Assembly: GCA_014799485.1 (NCBI GenBank)
Contig: JAAVHY010000032.1
Location: forward strand, 9,042-73,041
DNA: 64,000 nucleotides
Source of the DNA: Clostridiales bacterium
GTDB taxonomy: Bacteria > Bacillota_A > Clostridia > Oscillospirales > Oscillospiraceae
Reading direction: 5' to 3'
Of this stretch, positions 24,840 to 34,717 are shown piece after piece. The translations under genes were made by a program, and so were the position numbers. The stretch's first letter is position 1, and every line of letters starts with the position of its first letter. Under the pieces are notes generated by a model. That model saw nothing but the letters and a program-made list of their open reading frames with translations. It was not told where the DNA came from and did not search any database.

Positions 24840-24868
24840 ATACTATCATAATATGGGAATAAAAGCAA
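24840..24868 (-). promoter_or_regulatory. Possible promoter of the cysteine desulfidase operon
   Basis: On the minus strand TTGCTT (24868-24863), 17-nt spacer, TAGTAT (24845-24840), about 109 nt before the cyuA ATG. The 330-nt spacer 24732-25060 is otherwise AT-rich and gene-free except for the terminator at 25013. Confidence 0.4.
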
Positions 24869-25012
24869 TAGAATTGTGCAAAACCACATTATCATTTCTA
24901 ATCATTCCATAATTCCTTTTTATTTGAAGCGCAGCCTGTTGATCCTCATGGAGCTGGTACTTGCCAACCTCTTCATGGGCTGATCCCGATACATAACAAG
25001 CATAATGAAAGA

Positions 25013-25041
25013 AGCGCCGGACAGCGTTGCTGTCCGGCGCT
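25013..25041 (-). terminator. Terminator after the PHP phosphatase gene
   Basis: AGCGCCGGACAGC/GCTGTCCGGCGCT is a perfect 13-bp stem with a 3-nt loop, 19 nt after the stop codon; TTTTCTT flanks the plus-strand side and TTCTTTC the minus side, so it can stop transcription either way. Confidence 0.8.
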
Positions 25042-25060
25042 TTTCTTCATGCAACGGCCG

Positions 25061-25783
25061 TCACATCCCGATGAACCGCTTGAATTTCTCCACATCCGTG
25101 TTGAGGATCAGCCCCTCGTCGAAACCTACCTCATTGAGCAGGGCGATGGCCTTGTCGAACCGGCCCACCGCGCTGGGGTCGTGGGCGTCGGTGTTCACGA
25201 TGACGGGCGCGCCGGCCTTTTGGCACAGGGCCAGCATCTCCCGGTAATTCTTCACGCAGCCGGGGCGGCGCGCCGGGCGGACCAGGGAGCTGTTGTTCAC
25301 CTCCAGCGCCACATGAAACTCCTTCGCCGCCTCCACCAGCCGCCCGTACAGGAGCGGAGCGTTGTCGCTGTCCGGGTGGGAGATGAAAAAGACCTTCTCG
25401 TGCTTCATGCAGGCGATCACGTTGTCGGTGTTTTTCTCCGCCCCCTCGTCCTGATACCAGGGCAGATGGACCCCGGCGATGATGTAGTCCAGCCGGTCAA
25501 CACACCGCTGGGGCAGCTCAAAGCCGCCCTGGCCGTTGAGCACGTTTGCCTCGCAGCCGTGGACGATCTCCACCCCGGACAGGCGGCGTGGGATGGCGGT
25601 GAGGTTCATGAAATAGAAGGGATCGCAGGTCCCCGGAACGCCCGGCCCATGCTCGGCAAAGCCCAGGAGATCCAGCCCCCTCTCCCCTGCCGCGGCCGCC
25701 ATTTCCCGGATGGTGCCGTAGGCGTGGCCGCTGGCAATGGTATGGGTATGGATGTCCAGCCGGAAGGCGCTTGAGTCGATCAA
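25061..25783 (-). CDS. PHP domain phosphatase (YcdX-like)
   Basis: The 240-aa protein has the PHP metal motifs in order: DIHTHTIASGHAYGT (HxH and H), GFAEHGPGV (EH), EIVHGCEANVL (GxEAN), DYIIAGVH, FISHPDSDNAP (HPD) and VIVNTDAHDP (TDAH). Trinuclear metal centres of this family hydrolyse phosphomonoesters; YcdX has a broad phosphatase activity. A TTG at 25783 was preferred over a GTG three codons earlier, because AAAGGGG is then 8 nt away. A strong promoter lies about 90 nt upstream. Monocistronic. Confidence 0.88.
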   Translation of the reverse strand: MIDSSAFRLDIHTHTIASGHAYGTIREMAAAAGERGLDLLGFAEHGPGVPGTCDPFYFMNLTAIPRRLSGVEIVHGCEANVLNGQGGFELPQRCVDRLDYIIAGVHLPWYQDEGAEKNTDNVIACMKHEKVFFISHPDSDNAPLLYGRLVEAAKEFHVALEVNNSSLVRPARRPGCVKNYREMLALCQKAGAPVIVNTDAHDPSAVGRFDKAIALLNEVGFDEGLILNTDVEKFKRFIGM

Positions 25784-25871
25784 GATACGCACCCCTTTCG
25801 CAGTTTGCTTTTTTGCTTGCTGAATGCCGCGCGCGGCGCGTGCCGCCGCACCCTATGGGGCAATTTTCAAT

Positions 25872-25900
25872 ATTATAGCACAATGACCCGGAATTGCCAA
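25872..25900 (-). promoter_or_regulatory. Promoter of the PHP phosphatase gene
   Basis: Minus strand TTGGCA (25900-25895), 17-nt spacer, perfect TATAAT (25877-25872). The 328-nt spacer 25793-26121 holds this promoter, a GC-rich 5' leader and the MFS promoter; nothing else is evident. Confidence 0.7.
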
Positions 25901-26084
25901 GGTTCACGCCCCGCCCGTTCCGCTTTTCCCGCATAGACTGGGCCGCCGCCCACCAGCCGGGGGTGGAACACCGCCGAGTGGATGCGCCAGCCGGTTTGGT
26001 CATATGCCCATGCCGCTCCCCCTGGTTTCTGACGGAATATTTATAATATCGCGCTGTTTTATGATAGATATTCCATCCACCTGC

Positions 26085-26100
26085 TGGTATAATCATACCA
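26085..26100 (+). promoter_or_regulatory. -10 box within a palindromic operator of the MFS gene
   Basis: TGGTATAATCATACCA is a palindrome (6-bp arms, 4-nt centre) that contains a TATAAT, 21 nt before the MFS start codon. Overlap of a -10 box with a dyad suggests repression; no regulator gene is adjacent. Confidence 0.5.
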
Positions 26101-26121
26101 ACAAAAAAGGAGGAGCGCAAT

Positions 26122-27318
26122 ATGGTACATCTGCTCTTAGCTGTTATTTACCTTTCTTTCATTAGTCTGGGTCTGCCCGACTCCCTGCTGGGTTCTGCCT
26201 GGCCAGTGATGCATACGGAATTGAACGTCCCCATGGCCTGGGCCGGGGCCATCTCCATCATCATCTCCGCCGGGACCGTCGTGTCCAGCCTGCAAAGCGA
26301 CCGGCTCACCAAGAAGCTGGGCACGGGAAAGGTGACCGCCATCAGCGTGGGGATGACGGCGGCGGCCCTGTTCGGCTTTTCCGTCAGCGGTTCGTTCTGG
26401 ATGCTGTGCCTGTGGGCCGTCCCCTACGGCCTGGGCGCTGGCAGCGTGGACGCGGCGCTGAACAACTATGTGGCCCTTCACTACGCCAGCCGCCACATGA
26501 GCTGGCTCCACTGCATGTGGGGACTGGGCGCCGCTGTGGGGCCTTATGTCATGGGCTTCGCCCTGTCCGGCGGCTCCGGCTGGCATATGGGTTATCGGTA
26601 CATCAGCATGATCCAGGTGGTGCTCACTGTGATCCTGGTGATAAGCCTGCCCCTTTGGCGTATTCACCGGGGTGGGCCGGCCGACGGGGACGAGGCTTCC
26701 TCTGCCCCGCCGCTGACCCTGCCGCAGATTTTCCGCATCCCCGGCGCGAAGGAGGTCATGATCACCTTTTTCTGCTACTGCGCGGTGGAGCAGACCACGA
26801 TCCTCTGGGCCAGCAGTTACCTGAACCTGCATAAAGGCATCCCGGCGGAGACGGCGGCGGGCTATGCGGGGCTGTTTTTCATCGGCATCACGGCTGGCCG
26901 GGCCCTCAGCGGCTTCCTCACCATAAAGTTCAGCGACTCTCAGATGATTCGGCTGGGCCAGGCGGTCACGGCAGTGGGCATCGCCGCCATGGCGCTGCCG
27001 CTGCACGAATACGTCACCCTGGCGGGACTGGCGCTCATCGGCCTGGGGTGCGCCCCCATTTACCCCTGCGTCATCCACTCCACCCCGGAGCATTTCGGCG
27101 CGGACAAGTCCCAGGCCGTCATCGGCATGCAGATGGCCAGCGCTTACATCGGCACTTGCTTGATGCCCCCCCTGTTCGGCCTCATCGCCGCCCACATCGG
27201 CGCGGCGCTGCTGCCGGCGTATCTGATGATCATCCTCGCCGTCATGGCGGTAATGCACGAGGCCCTGCTGCGCAAGAGCGGCAAAGGGCGTCCGCTATGT
27301 CCCGGGGATGGAGATTGA
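26122..27318 (+). CDS. Major facilitator superfamily transporter
   Basis: The 398-aa protein has about 12 hydrophobic helices and MFS marks: SLGLPDSLLGSAWPVM in helix 1, SDRLTKKLGTGKV as the loop 2-3 motif, and GAGSVDAALNNYVALHY in helix 4. The N-terminal LPDSxLGSxWP pattern occurs in fucose-permease-like MFS proteins of Clostridia. ATG follows AAAGGAGGAGCGCAAT. Substrate unknown; sugar or drug transport both fit. Single gene with its own operator-like promoter and terminator. Confidence 0.88.
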   Translation: MVHLLLAVIYLSFISLGLPDSLLGSAWPVMHTELNVPMAWAGAISIIISAGTVVSSLQSDRLTKKLGTGKVTAISVGMTAAALFGFSVSGSFWMLCLWAVPYGLGAGSVDAALNNYVALHYASRHMSWLHCMWGLGAAVGPYVMGFALSGGSGWHMGYRYISMIQVVLTVILVISLPLWRIHRGGPADGDEASSAPPLTLPQIFRIPGAKEVMITFFCYCAVEQTTILWASSYLNLHKGIPAETAAGYAGLFFIGITAGRALSGFLTIKFSDSQMIRLGQAVTAVGIAAMALPLHEYVTLAGLALIGLGCAPIYPCVIHSTPEHFGADKSQAVIGMQMASAYIGTCLMPPLFGLIAAHIGAALLPAYLMIILAVMAVMHEALLRKSGKGRPLCPGDGD

Positions 27319-27366
27319 CCGCGCCTGTCAGGGCCTGGATCAAACCCAACCGCGCTGACCCGAAAC

Positions 27367-27396
27367 GAACCCCTCCGGCATACGCCGGAGGGGTTC
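27367..27396. terminator. Terminator between MFS gene and blaR1-like gene
   Basis: GAACCCCTCCGGC/GCCGGAGGGGTTC, a perfect 13-bp stem with ATAC loop, is followed by GTTTTGTTT on the plus strand. It serves two convergent genes. Confidence 0.88.
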
Positions 27397-27403
27397 GTTT
27401 TGT

Positions 27404-29290
27404 TTACCCGCCGGTGCCCACGCCCATGCACGTCCAGCCCTCGTCGGTGAGCTGCATATACCCCACCCGGCTGTAGGTCAGCGCCCCCTCCGGGGCGCCG
27501 TCCCCCTCGTAGGGTCCGGTGTTGCCGGCCCAAAAGGCCCTGTCATCCACCGGGACGAACACGGTGCTGTAGTTGAATTGGAACCAGGTCTTGCCGAAGT
27601 CCTCCGCGGAAAAGCCGTGGGCCTGGGCAAAGCCTTCCAGATATTCATAGTCCGTCAGGTCGGGCAGGTTCAGGCCGCGGATAAGCACATAGGTGCAGGC
27701 ATATGGGTTGCCCGGGGAACACTTGAGGTAGGCGCTCTCATAATCCAAGGCCCATTTATGGGCGATATCGTGGTGGCTCTGGCCGTTATCGTCGACGGTG
27801 AGGAAGGGGGCCCGCAGGGCGGCCAGCTCCACCATATCGAACCATTGCCGCAGATAACCGTAGGGCAGGTCGTCATCGTAGCGGCGCTGGCCTTTATAGC
27901 AGTTCGTTTCCCCGCCCTGTTCCACCAGCATCAGGTAGGAACCTTTGGAGAGAAACAGGGAGACGGTCCCGTCCTCCGAGGAAACGCGCAAGGCATCGCT
28001 CCCCTCCGACGTGGAGTATGGGGCGTACTCCCATTGGAAATAAGCGGGCAAATCGCTGAGATAATTGATGAAATAGTCCTGGCTGGGGACGGTGGAATAC
28101 TCCCAGGTCAGCTCGCCAGGTGCATAGGCCGTCCCGCCGGGATAGAAGGCCAGCTTGAGAGACAGCTCGGCCATAAGCCGGTCCACCACGGACTGGATCA
28201 CCTGCTGCGCCGGGGCGAGGCCGTCCATTGGGACAGCGCTTGGGACGGGTTCCGGCGGTGGGGATTCCTCCGGCGCGCCGGTGAAGGTGCATCCCACGGC
28301 CAGCCCCTGGACGATCACCAGCGCCAGCGCCACGGCGGCCGCCGTTTTGGGCCTGTGAGCGATGAGCTTGATCCGCTCCCGCATCCGGCGCTTGCCAACC
28401 GTCATGGTGGTGGCGGTTTGCAGCAGGGGCGTATGCCCCGCCGCGATCATGTCCACCAGGGTGCGCCCATAGGGCAGGCGCTCGTCTTCCCCCAGGCGGC
28501 GGATGGCCCCCTCGTCGCAGGCCAGCTCACAGTCCTGCCGGGACAGCGCCGCCGCCCACCACACCAGGGGGTCGAACCAGTACACGCACAGGCAAAGGCA
28601 CCGCAACAGCGCCCACCAGTGGTCGCGGTGGCAGTAGTGGGTGAGCTCGTGGGCCAGCACATGACGCAGACGGTCAGGGCTCTCCAAAGCGGCGGGGGTG
28701 ATGTAAATCGCGGGCCGCACCACCCCGCACAGGCAGGGGGAGGGCAGCTCTGGGGTCACGTACACCGGCAGGGGGCAATCCGCTTCCACCGGCAGGACCC
28801 CGCGCAGCTTGCGCCGCAGGCGGAGGTTCACCAGCAGGAACCACAGCGCCATCACGACCGCCCCGCCCAGCCACACGGACCTGGCATACCGCTCCGTCAG
28901 CTGTCCCAGGGTGGGAGGGCTCTCCAGCAGATCCTCTGCCCGTCGATACACGTTCTGCACCTCATCTATGCTGAGATCGGTGACGCTCTGGCCGTTTCGC
29001 TCCCGTTCCCGCAGGGCCTGCTGGTAGGCATCCTCATAGGACATCGGGTTCGTGATAGGTACACTGGCCTGCCCGATGGACTCAACCACCCGGCGCGGCT
29101 CCTCGGCCCTCTCCAGGAGGGCCAGGGCGCTGTAGGCGCTATCCGCAAAGTTCACCGGAATCAGCAGCCGCAGGGCAACGGCGAGCCACAGCGCGTATTG
29201 AACCCGCGGGTCGATCCTCCCCCGGAGGACAGGCCGCAAAGCGGCAATCAGGAGGATGAGGATAGAGGATGTGATCAAAACAGCCTTCAT
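27404..29290 (-). CDS. BlaR1-like M56 family peptidase, sensor-transducer
   Basis: The 628-aa membrane protein has N-terminal helices (residues 5-20, 33-50, 140-160), the zinc-protease motif HVLAHELTHYCHRDHWW near residue 213 and a helix near 330 (TAAAVALALVIVQGLAVGC). In BlaR1/MecR1 this gluzincin is activated by ligand binding outside and leads to removal of BlaI. Here the extracellular C-terminal 280 residues are not a penicillin-binding domain that I can recognise (no SxxK/KTG set), so the signal is probably not a beta-lactam. It overlaps blaI by 4 nt. Confidence 0.88.
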   Translation of the reverse strand: MKAVLITSSILILLIAALRPVLRGRIDPRVQYALWLAVALRLLIPVNFADSAYSALALLERAEEPRRVVESIGQASVPITNPMSYEDAYQQALRERERNGQSVTDLSIDEVQNVYRRAEDLLESPPTLGQLTERYARSVWLGGAVVMALWFLLVNLRLRRKLRGVLPVEADCPLPVYVTPELPSPCLCGVVRPAIYITPAALESPDRLRHVLAHELTHYCHRDHWWALLRCLCLCVYWFDPLVWWAAALSRQDCELACDEGAIRRLGEDERLPYGRTLVDMIAAGHTPLLQTATTMTVGKRRMRERIKLIAHRPKTAAAVALALVIVQGLAVGCTFTGAPEESPPPEPVPSAVPMDGLAPAQQVIQSVVDRLMAELSLKLAFYPGGTAYAPGELTWEYSTVPSQDYFINYLSDLPAYFQWEYAPYSTSEGSDALRVSSEDGTVSLFLSKGSYLMLVEQGGETNCYKGQRRYDDDLPYGYLRQWFDMVELAALRAPFLTVDDNGQSHHDIAHKWALDYESAYLKCSPGNPYACTYVLIRGLNLPDLTDYEYLEGFAQAHGFSAEDFGKTWFQFNYSTVFVPVDDRAFWAGNTGPYEGDGAPEGALTYSRVGYMQLTDEGWTCMGVGTGG

Positions 29291-29670
29291 TTTGATTCCT
29301 CCTCCGCTTTGTCCAGGATGGCGTACAGTTCGTCGATATCCGCCCTGGACAGGGAGCTGCGGTCCACCAGGGAGCTGACCAGCAGACCCACGCTGCCGTG
29401 GAAGGCCCGCTCCAGCAGGGAGTCGGTTTCTACGGCGGCGGCGTCCTCCCGGGCCAGCACCGCCCGGAATACCTTGGCCCGGCCCGACACCTCGTAGGTG
29501 ATAAGGCCCTTTTCCTCCATCCGCCGCACCATGGTGGTGACGGTACTCTTGGCCCAGCCCGCGCTGTCCTTCAACGCCCGCACCAGCTCCATCAGGGTTT
29601 TGGGCCCCACCCACAGGCACTCCATCACCCGCCACTCGCTGGGGGAAAGCGGGCCGCGTCTTTCTTCCAT
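29287..29670 (-). CDS. BlaI/MecI/CopY family repressor
   Basis: The 127-aa winged-helix repressor reads LSPSEWRVMECLWVGPKTLM at the N terminus and has recognition helix WAKSTVTTMVRRMEEKGLI, both typical of BlaI/CopY. The C-terminal dimerisation part holds ESLLERAF-like TDSLLERAFHGSVGLLVSSL. ATG at 29670 lies 9 nt after AAAGGA. It would repress its own operon through the dyads overlapping its -10 box and be released by the M56 peptidase. Confidence 0.92.
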   Translation of the reverse strand: MEERRGPLSPSEWRVMECLWVGPKTLMELVRALKDSAGWAKSTVTTMVRRMEEKGLITYEVSGRAKVFRAVLAREDAAAVETDSLLERAFHGSVGLLVSSLVDRSSLSRADIDELYAILDKAEEESK

Positions 29671-29721
29671 ATCCGCACGTCCTTTCTGCCTGGCCGGCAC
29701 AGCCGTCCGTTCTATATTGGT

Positions 29722-29766
29722 TTACTCCTGTAAGCCTACTGTAGCAGATTGGGCTACGATTGTCAA
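29722..29766 (-). promoter_or_regulatory. Promoter with BlaI-type operator dyads
   Basis: On the minus strand TTGACA (29766-29761) is 17 nt from TACAGT (29743-29738). Two small dyads, CTACTGTAG (29736-29744) and TTACTCCTGTAA (29722-29733), cover the -10 box and start region. They contain the TAC/GTA half-sites typical of BlaI/CopY operators. Confidence 0.65.
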
Positions 29767-29895
29767 CCGATTTTTGAAACAATTGTGCCAGCCGTGGTAT
29801 CTATACGCAGACAGCCGTGTATACGTATGACACAGCATGAAATAACGGCTATACGGGGATTTAAGCAGCAGTTTTTAATATTATGATACCTATAC

Positions 29896-29924
29896 TTGTT
29901 TTCGGACAGGTTCTGTGGTAAACT
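29896..29924 (+). promoter_or_regulatory. Promoter of the M42 peptidase gene
   Basis: TTGTTT (29896-29901), 17-nt spacer, TAAACT (29919-29924); the gene starts 25 nt downstream. Confidence 0.6.
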
Positions 29925-29948
29925 ATCCATAAAAGAGGAGGGATTTTT

Positions 29949-30989
29949 ATGAAGTATGAAGTCGATAAACAGTTCCTTGTAGATTGCTTTGAAGCGTTTG
30001 TGAACACGCCAAGCCCGGTGGGATATTATGCGAAAATAAACCCGGTGGTAGAGCGCTATGCCGGAATGTTTGGATATCAAGTTACTTACGACAACAAGCA
30101 GACGGCTTACATAACCCTGGAGGGCGAGGATAATTCCAAAACAGTCATGATCGGCGCCCACCTGGACACCATTGGTATGATCGTCCGCCGGATCGACGCT
30201 GACGGTATGATCCGCGTCCGTCAGCTTGGCGGCATGAATTTCAGTAGCGCCGAGGGTGCGACTGTAACGGTGCACACCCGAACCGGGAAAGACTACACGG
30301 GGCTTCTGGCCTGTCAATCCCACTCGGTCCATGTGTTCGATGATGCCAGGACTCTGAGCCGGGATGAGACTAATATGATGATCATCCTGGATGAAAAGAT
30401 AAAGAAGCGGGAGGATGTCCTGGCCCTCGGCATTCAGCACGGGGATATGGTCTCCATTGATCCGGGGTGCCAGTATACGGAGAACGGCTTCTTGAAGTCC
30501 CGCTTCATCGATGACAAGGCGGCGGTAGCCTGTACCTTTGCGATGCTGAAATATCTGACAGAACATCAGATAAAGCCGAAGTACCGCACGATCCTGGCTT
30601 TCCCGCACTATGAGGAAATCGGCCTCGGCGGCACCTATGTCCCGCCGGAGGTTTCCGAGTTTGTTGCTGTGGATATCGGCCTCATCGGGCCGGATTACAA
30701 CGGGAATGAATTTGCCGTCAGCATCTGCGCAAAAGACAATGCGACACCTTATGATTATGAACTGACCAGCCGCCTGATCGAGCAGGCGAAAAGGGCGGAG
30801 CTGGATTACGCGGTGGATATTTTCTATCGATACGGCACAGATGCGAACGCCGCCCTAAAGGCCGGCAACAACCTGAAAGCCGGGGCTTTCGGCATGGCCG
30901 TTTACTGCAGCCACGGCATGGAGCGGACCCACATCGACGGCCTGGTCAACACTACTAATTTGATTTTGGCTTACGTGCTGGACATCTGA
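29949..30989 (+). CDS. M42 family metallopeptidase (glutamyl aminopeptidase type)
   Basis: The 346-aa cocatalytic zinc peptidase has the family ligands: AHLDTIGMIVRRI (His, Asp), KSRFIDDKAAVACTFA (bridging Asp), AFPHYEEIGLGG (catalytic and binding Glu), VAVDIG and SHGMERTHIDGL (last His). M42 tetrahedral aminopeptidases degrade peptides in the cytoplasm; some members were misannotated as endoglucanases. AGAGGAGG lies 7 nt before the ATG. GC content is lower than neighbours, compatible with acquisition. Single gene. Confidence 0.92.
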   Translation: MKYEVDKQFLVDCFEAFVNTPSPVGYYAKINPVVERYAGMFGYQVTYDNKQTAYITLEGEDNSKTVMIGAHLDTIGMIVRRIDADGMIRVRQLGGMNFSSAEGATVTVHTRTGKDYTGLLACQSHSVHVFDDARTLSRDETNMMIILDEKIKKREDVLALGIQHGDMVSIDPGCQYTENGFLKSRFIDDKAAVACTFAMLKYLTEHQIKPKYRTILAFPHYEEIGLGGTYVPPEVSEFVAVDIGLIGPDYNGNEFAVSICAKDNATPYDYELTSRLIEQAKRAELDYAVDIFYRYGTDANAALKAGNNLKAGAFGMAVYCSHGMERTHIDGLVNTTNLILAYVLDI

Positions 30990-31039
30990 CAAGATAATAA
31001 AATAACGATGCCGGGGCCCTCCAAAGCCCCGAAACGCAA

Positions 31040-31088
31040 CAAAGCCCCCCACAGGCCCGGATGTTTATCCGGCCTGTGGGGGGCTTTG
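31040..31088. terminator. Strong bidirectional terminator
   Basis: A stem of about 22 bp (one bulged C) with GTTT loop ends in CTTTGTTT on the plus strand and GCTTTGTTGCG on the minus strand. It separates the convergent M42 peptidase and ABC transporter operon. Confidence 0.88.
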
Positions 31089-31150
31089 TTTAAAAAGGGA
31101 AAACACATCCAAATATTGACGTAACGGCCCTTTATGGCGTTTCTCCCAGA

Positions 31151-32773
<1,623 letters not shown>

Positions 32774-32776
32774 GGT

Positions 32777-34606
32777 TTAACCTCCTATTCCCTTGTCCAG
32801 GCTGGCTCCGGTGACCTTGTTGACCAGGGTGTTGCAAACGAGAATGGTGACGATCAAAATCAGGTTGATGCCGCTGGAGAAAGCGTACAGGCCCATCTCA
32901 TCGAAGTAGTCCAAAGTGGTGGACAGGATGAAGCCCTGGGTACACAGCAGCAGGAACAGCGACAGCTCCCGCAGGCAGGTCATGAAGGGCAGCAGGTAGC
33001 CGCTGATGATGGACGACTTCTGGATGGGGATGATGATGCGGGTCATGCGCTTGATCCAGGGGATGTCCTGGATGATGGCCGCTTCCTCGATCTCGCCGGA
33101 CAGCTGGAGCATGGAGTTCAGGGAGCTGCGGCTGGCAAAGGGGATGTACTTCACCGTGCCCGCGATGATGAGCAGGGTGTAGGTGTTGAACAGGTTGACG
33201 TACTGGTTGGAGAACAGGATGAAGAAGGCCACGCCAACGGCGATGGACGGCATGAGGTAGGGCAGGAACGCCATGCTGTTGACGTAATTGGCCCATTTGC
33301 TTCGTCGGTTTTTGGCCACGGCGTAGCCGATGAGGGTGCCGATGGTGCCCGCCAGCAGGGCGCAGGTCACGCTGACCAGCATGGTGCCCCGGAAGGCCCG
33401 CCAGATGGTCTCGTTGTGGAGGATGCCCTTCTGGCCGTACATACCGTTCTCCGACACGTTCTCGTCGGTGACCCACCATTTGGTGGTCAGGTTGCTGGTG
33501 TCCCCGGTGTACAGGAAGGAGTAGTCGCCGGGGTTGGGCAGGAAGGTCTCAAAGGCGAAGGACACGATGGGGAAGATACTGGTGAAGAAGGTGACGATGA
33601 CCAGCACCAGGGCGATGACGTATTTGCCCACCCTGCCCAGATTGATCTTGGAGATCTGGCCGGACTTGCCCGTGACGGTGGTATAGCTCTTCCGGCTGGT
33701 GAGGCTGATCTGATTCAGGAACATGATCGCCACGCCGAACACCATCATGATGATGGCCAGGATGCTGGCCTCGCCGGTGAACTTGGAGTTCATGGACACG
33801 TATTTGGTGGAAAGGGTGGTCAGGTTCAGATAGTGGGGCACCGGGTAGGAGCCCATGGAGCTGCCGAACACCAGCAGGATGGTGGACAAAATGGCGGGCT
33901 TCACCATGGGCAGGGTGATCTTGCACATGGTCTTCCATTTGGGCGTGTCCAGGATGGTGGCGGCTTCCTCCAGATTGGCGTCCATGTTGCGGAAGATGCC
34001 GCCGATCAGGATGTAGGCGAAGGGGGCGTAGTGCAGGCCCAACACCACCACGCTGGGGAACAGCCCCTTACACCACCACAGGGGCATCTGGATGCCGAAC
34101 ATGGCGGCCAGCAGGCCGTTGGAGCCGCCGGTGACGGCGTTGGAGTTGAACAGGTTCTGCCACACCACGGCCAGGGTCCACTGGGGCATGATGTAGGGGA
34201 AGATGAAGATGGAGCTGAGATACTTCCTCCACGCCAGGTTGGTGCGGGTGACCAAAAAGGCGAACACGCCGCCGAAGAGAATGGCCACCACGCAGGTCCC
34301 CACCGCCAGCCACACGGTGTTCAGCAGCGGCGTCCACAGGTTGGTCTTGGCCAGCTTGCTGGTGAACAGGTCGATGTAGTTCACCGTGGTGTAGCCGGAC
34401 GCCTGGCCGGTGAGATGGGCGTCGATGGTGCCGGGGTGGATCTTGAAGGTGTCCTCCACAATGGCGACGATGGGGGCCACGGTGCTGAAGGTGAGCACAA
34501 TGCCCATCAGCAGGAGGATGACATTGTGGGGCTTGGAGAAATAGGTCTTGACCTTGTTGAGCAGGATGGTAGAGCGGCTTGCCTGGAGGGTTGTGGACTG
34601 GCCCAT
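32777..34606 (-). CDS. ABC permease with two fused transmembrane domains (FbpB/iron-thiamine type)
   Basis: The 609-aa protein holds two copies of the binding-protein-dependent permease domain. EAA-type coupling loops are EEAATILDTPKWKTMCKITL in the first half and EEAAIIQDIPWIKRMTRIII in the second. Fused permeases of this length are characteristic of Fbp/Afu-type ferric and related importers, acting as a pseudodimer with two ATPases. GGAG lies ahead of the ATG. A 15-bp stem-loop separates it from the upstream binding-protein gene. Confidence 0.9.
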   Translation of the reverse strand: MGQSTTLQASRSTILLNKVKTYFSKPHNVILLLMGIVLTFSTVAPIVAIVEDTFKIHPGTIDAHLTGQASGYTTVNYIDLFTSKLAKTNLWTPLLNTVWLAVGTCVVAILFGGVFAFLVTRTNLAWRKYLSSIFIFPYIMPQWTLAVVWQNLFNSNAVTGGSNGLLAAMFGIQMPLWWCKGLFPSVVVLGLHYAPFAYILIGGIFRNMDANLEEAATILDTPKWKTMCKITLPMVKPAILSTILLVFGSSMGSYPVPHYLNLTTLSTKYVSMNSKFTGEASILAIIMMVFGVAIMFLNQISLTSRKSYTTVTGKSGQISKINLGRVGKYVIALVLVIVTFFTSIFPIVSFAFETFLPNPGDYSFLYTGDTSNLTTKWWVTDENVSENGMYGQKGILHNETIWRAFRGTMLVSVTCALLAGTIGTLIGYAVAKNRRSKWANYVNSMAFLPYLMPSIAVGVAFFILFSNQYVNLFNTYTLLIIAGTVKYIPFASRSSLNSMLQLSGEIEEAAIIQDIPWIKRMTRIIIPIQKSSIISGYLLPFMTCLRELSLFLLLCTQGFILSTTLDYFDEMGLYAFSSGINLILIVTILVCNTLVNKVTGASLDKGIGG

Positions 34607-34633
34607 GAGATCACTCCTTTATGACCGGGATGA

Positions 34634-34677
34634 CACGCGCCCCTGGCCCCGTTGATCCAGGCGGCCAGGGGCGCGTG
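34634..34677 (-). terminator. Stem-loop between binding-protein and permease genes
   Basis: CACGCGCCCCTGGCC/GGCCAGGGGCGCGTG, a perfect 15-bp stem with a 14-nt loop, no T-tract. Such elements commonly raise binding-protein mRNA relative to the downstream permease by blocking 3' decay. Confidence 0.6.
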
Positions 34678-34717
34678 TGATGCGCTAATCGTTCAAATTT
34701 CGGTTGCCGGCGAAGTG

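Noticed and set aside
27404..29782. Reading blaR1 from a start far upstream (792 codons)
   Set aside because: The upstream part overlaps blaI in another frame; the ATG at 29290 has the usual ATGA overlap with blaI.
29790..29880. Repeated CGTGTATACG/CGGCTATACG words before the M42 peptidase as an operator
   Set aside because: Words are only loosely alike and lie upstream of the promoter without a clear dyad; too weak to list as a site.
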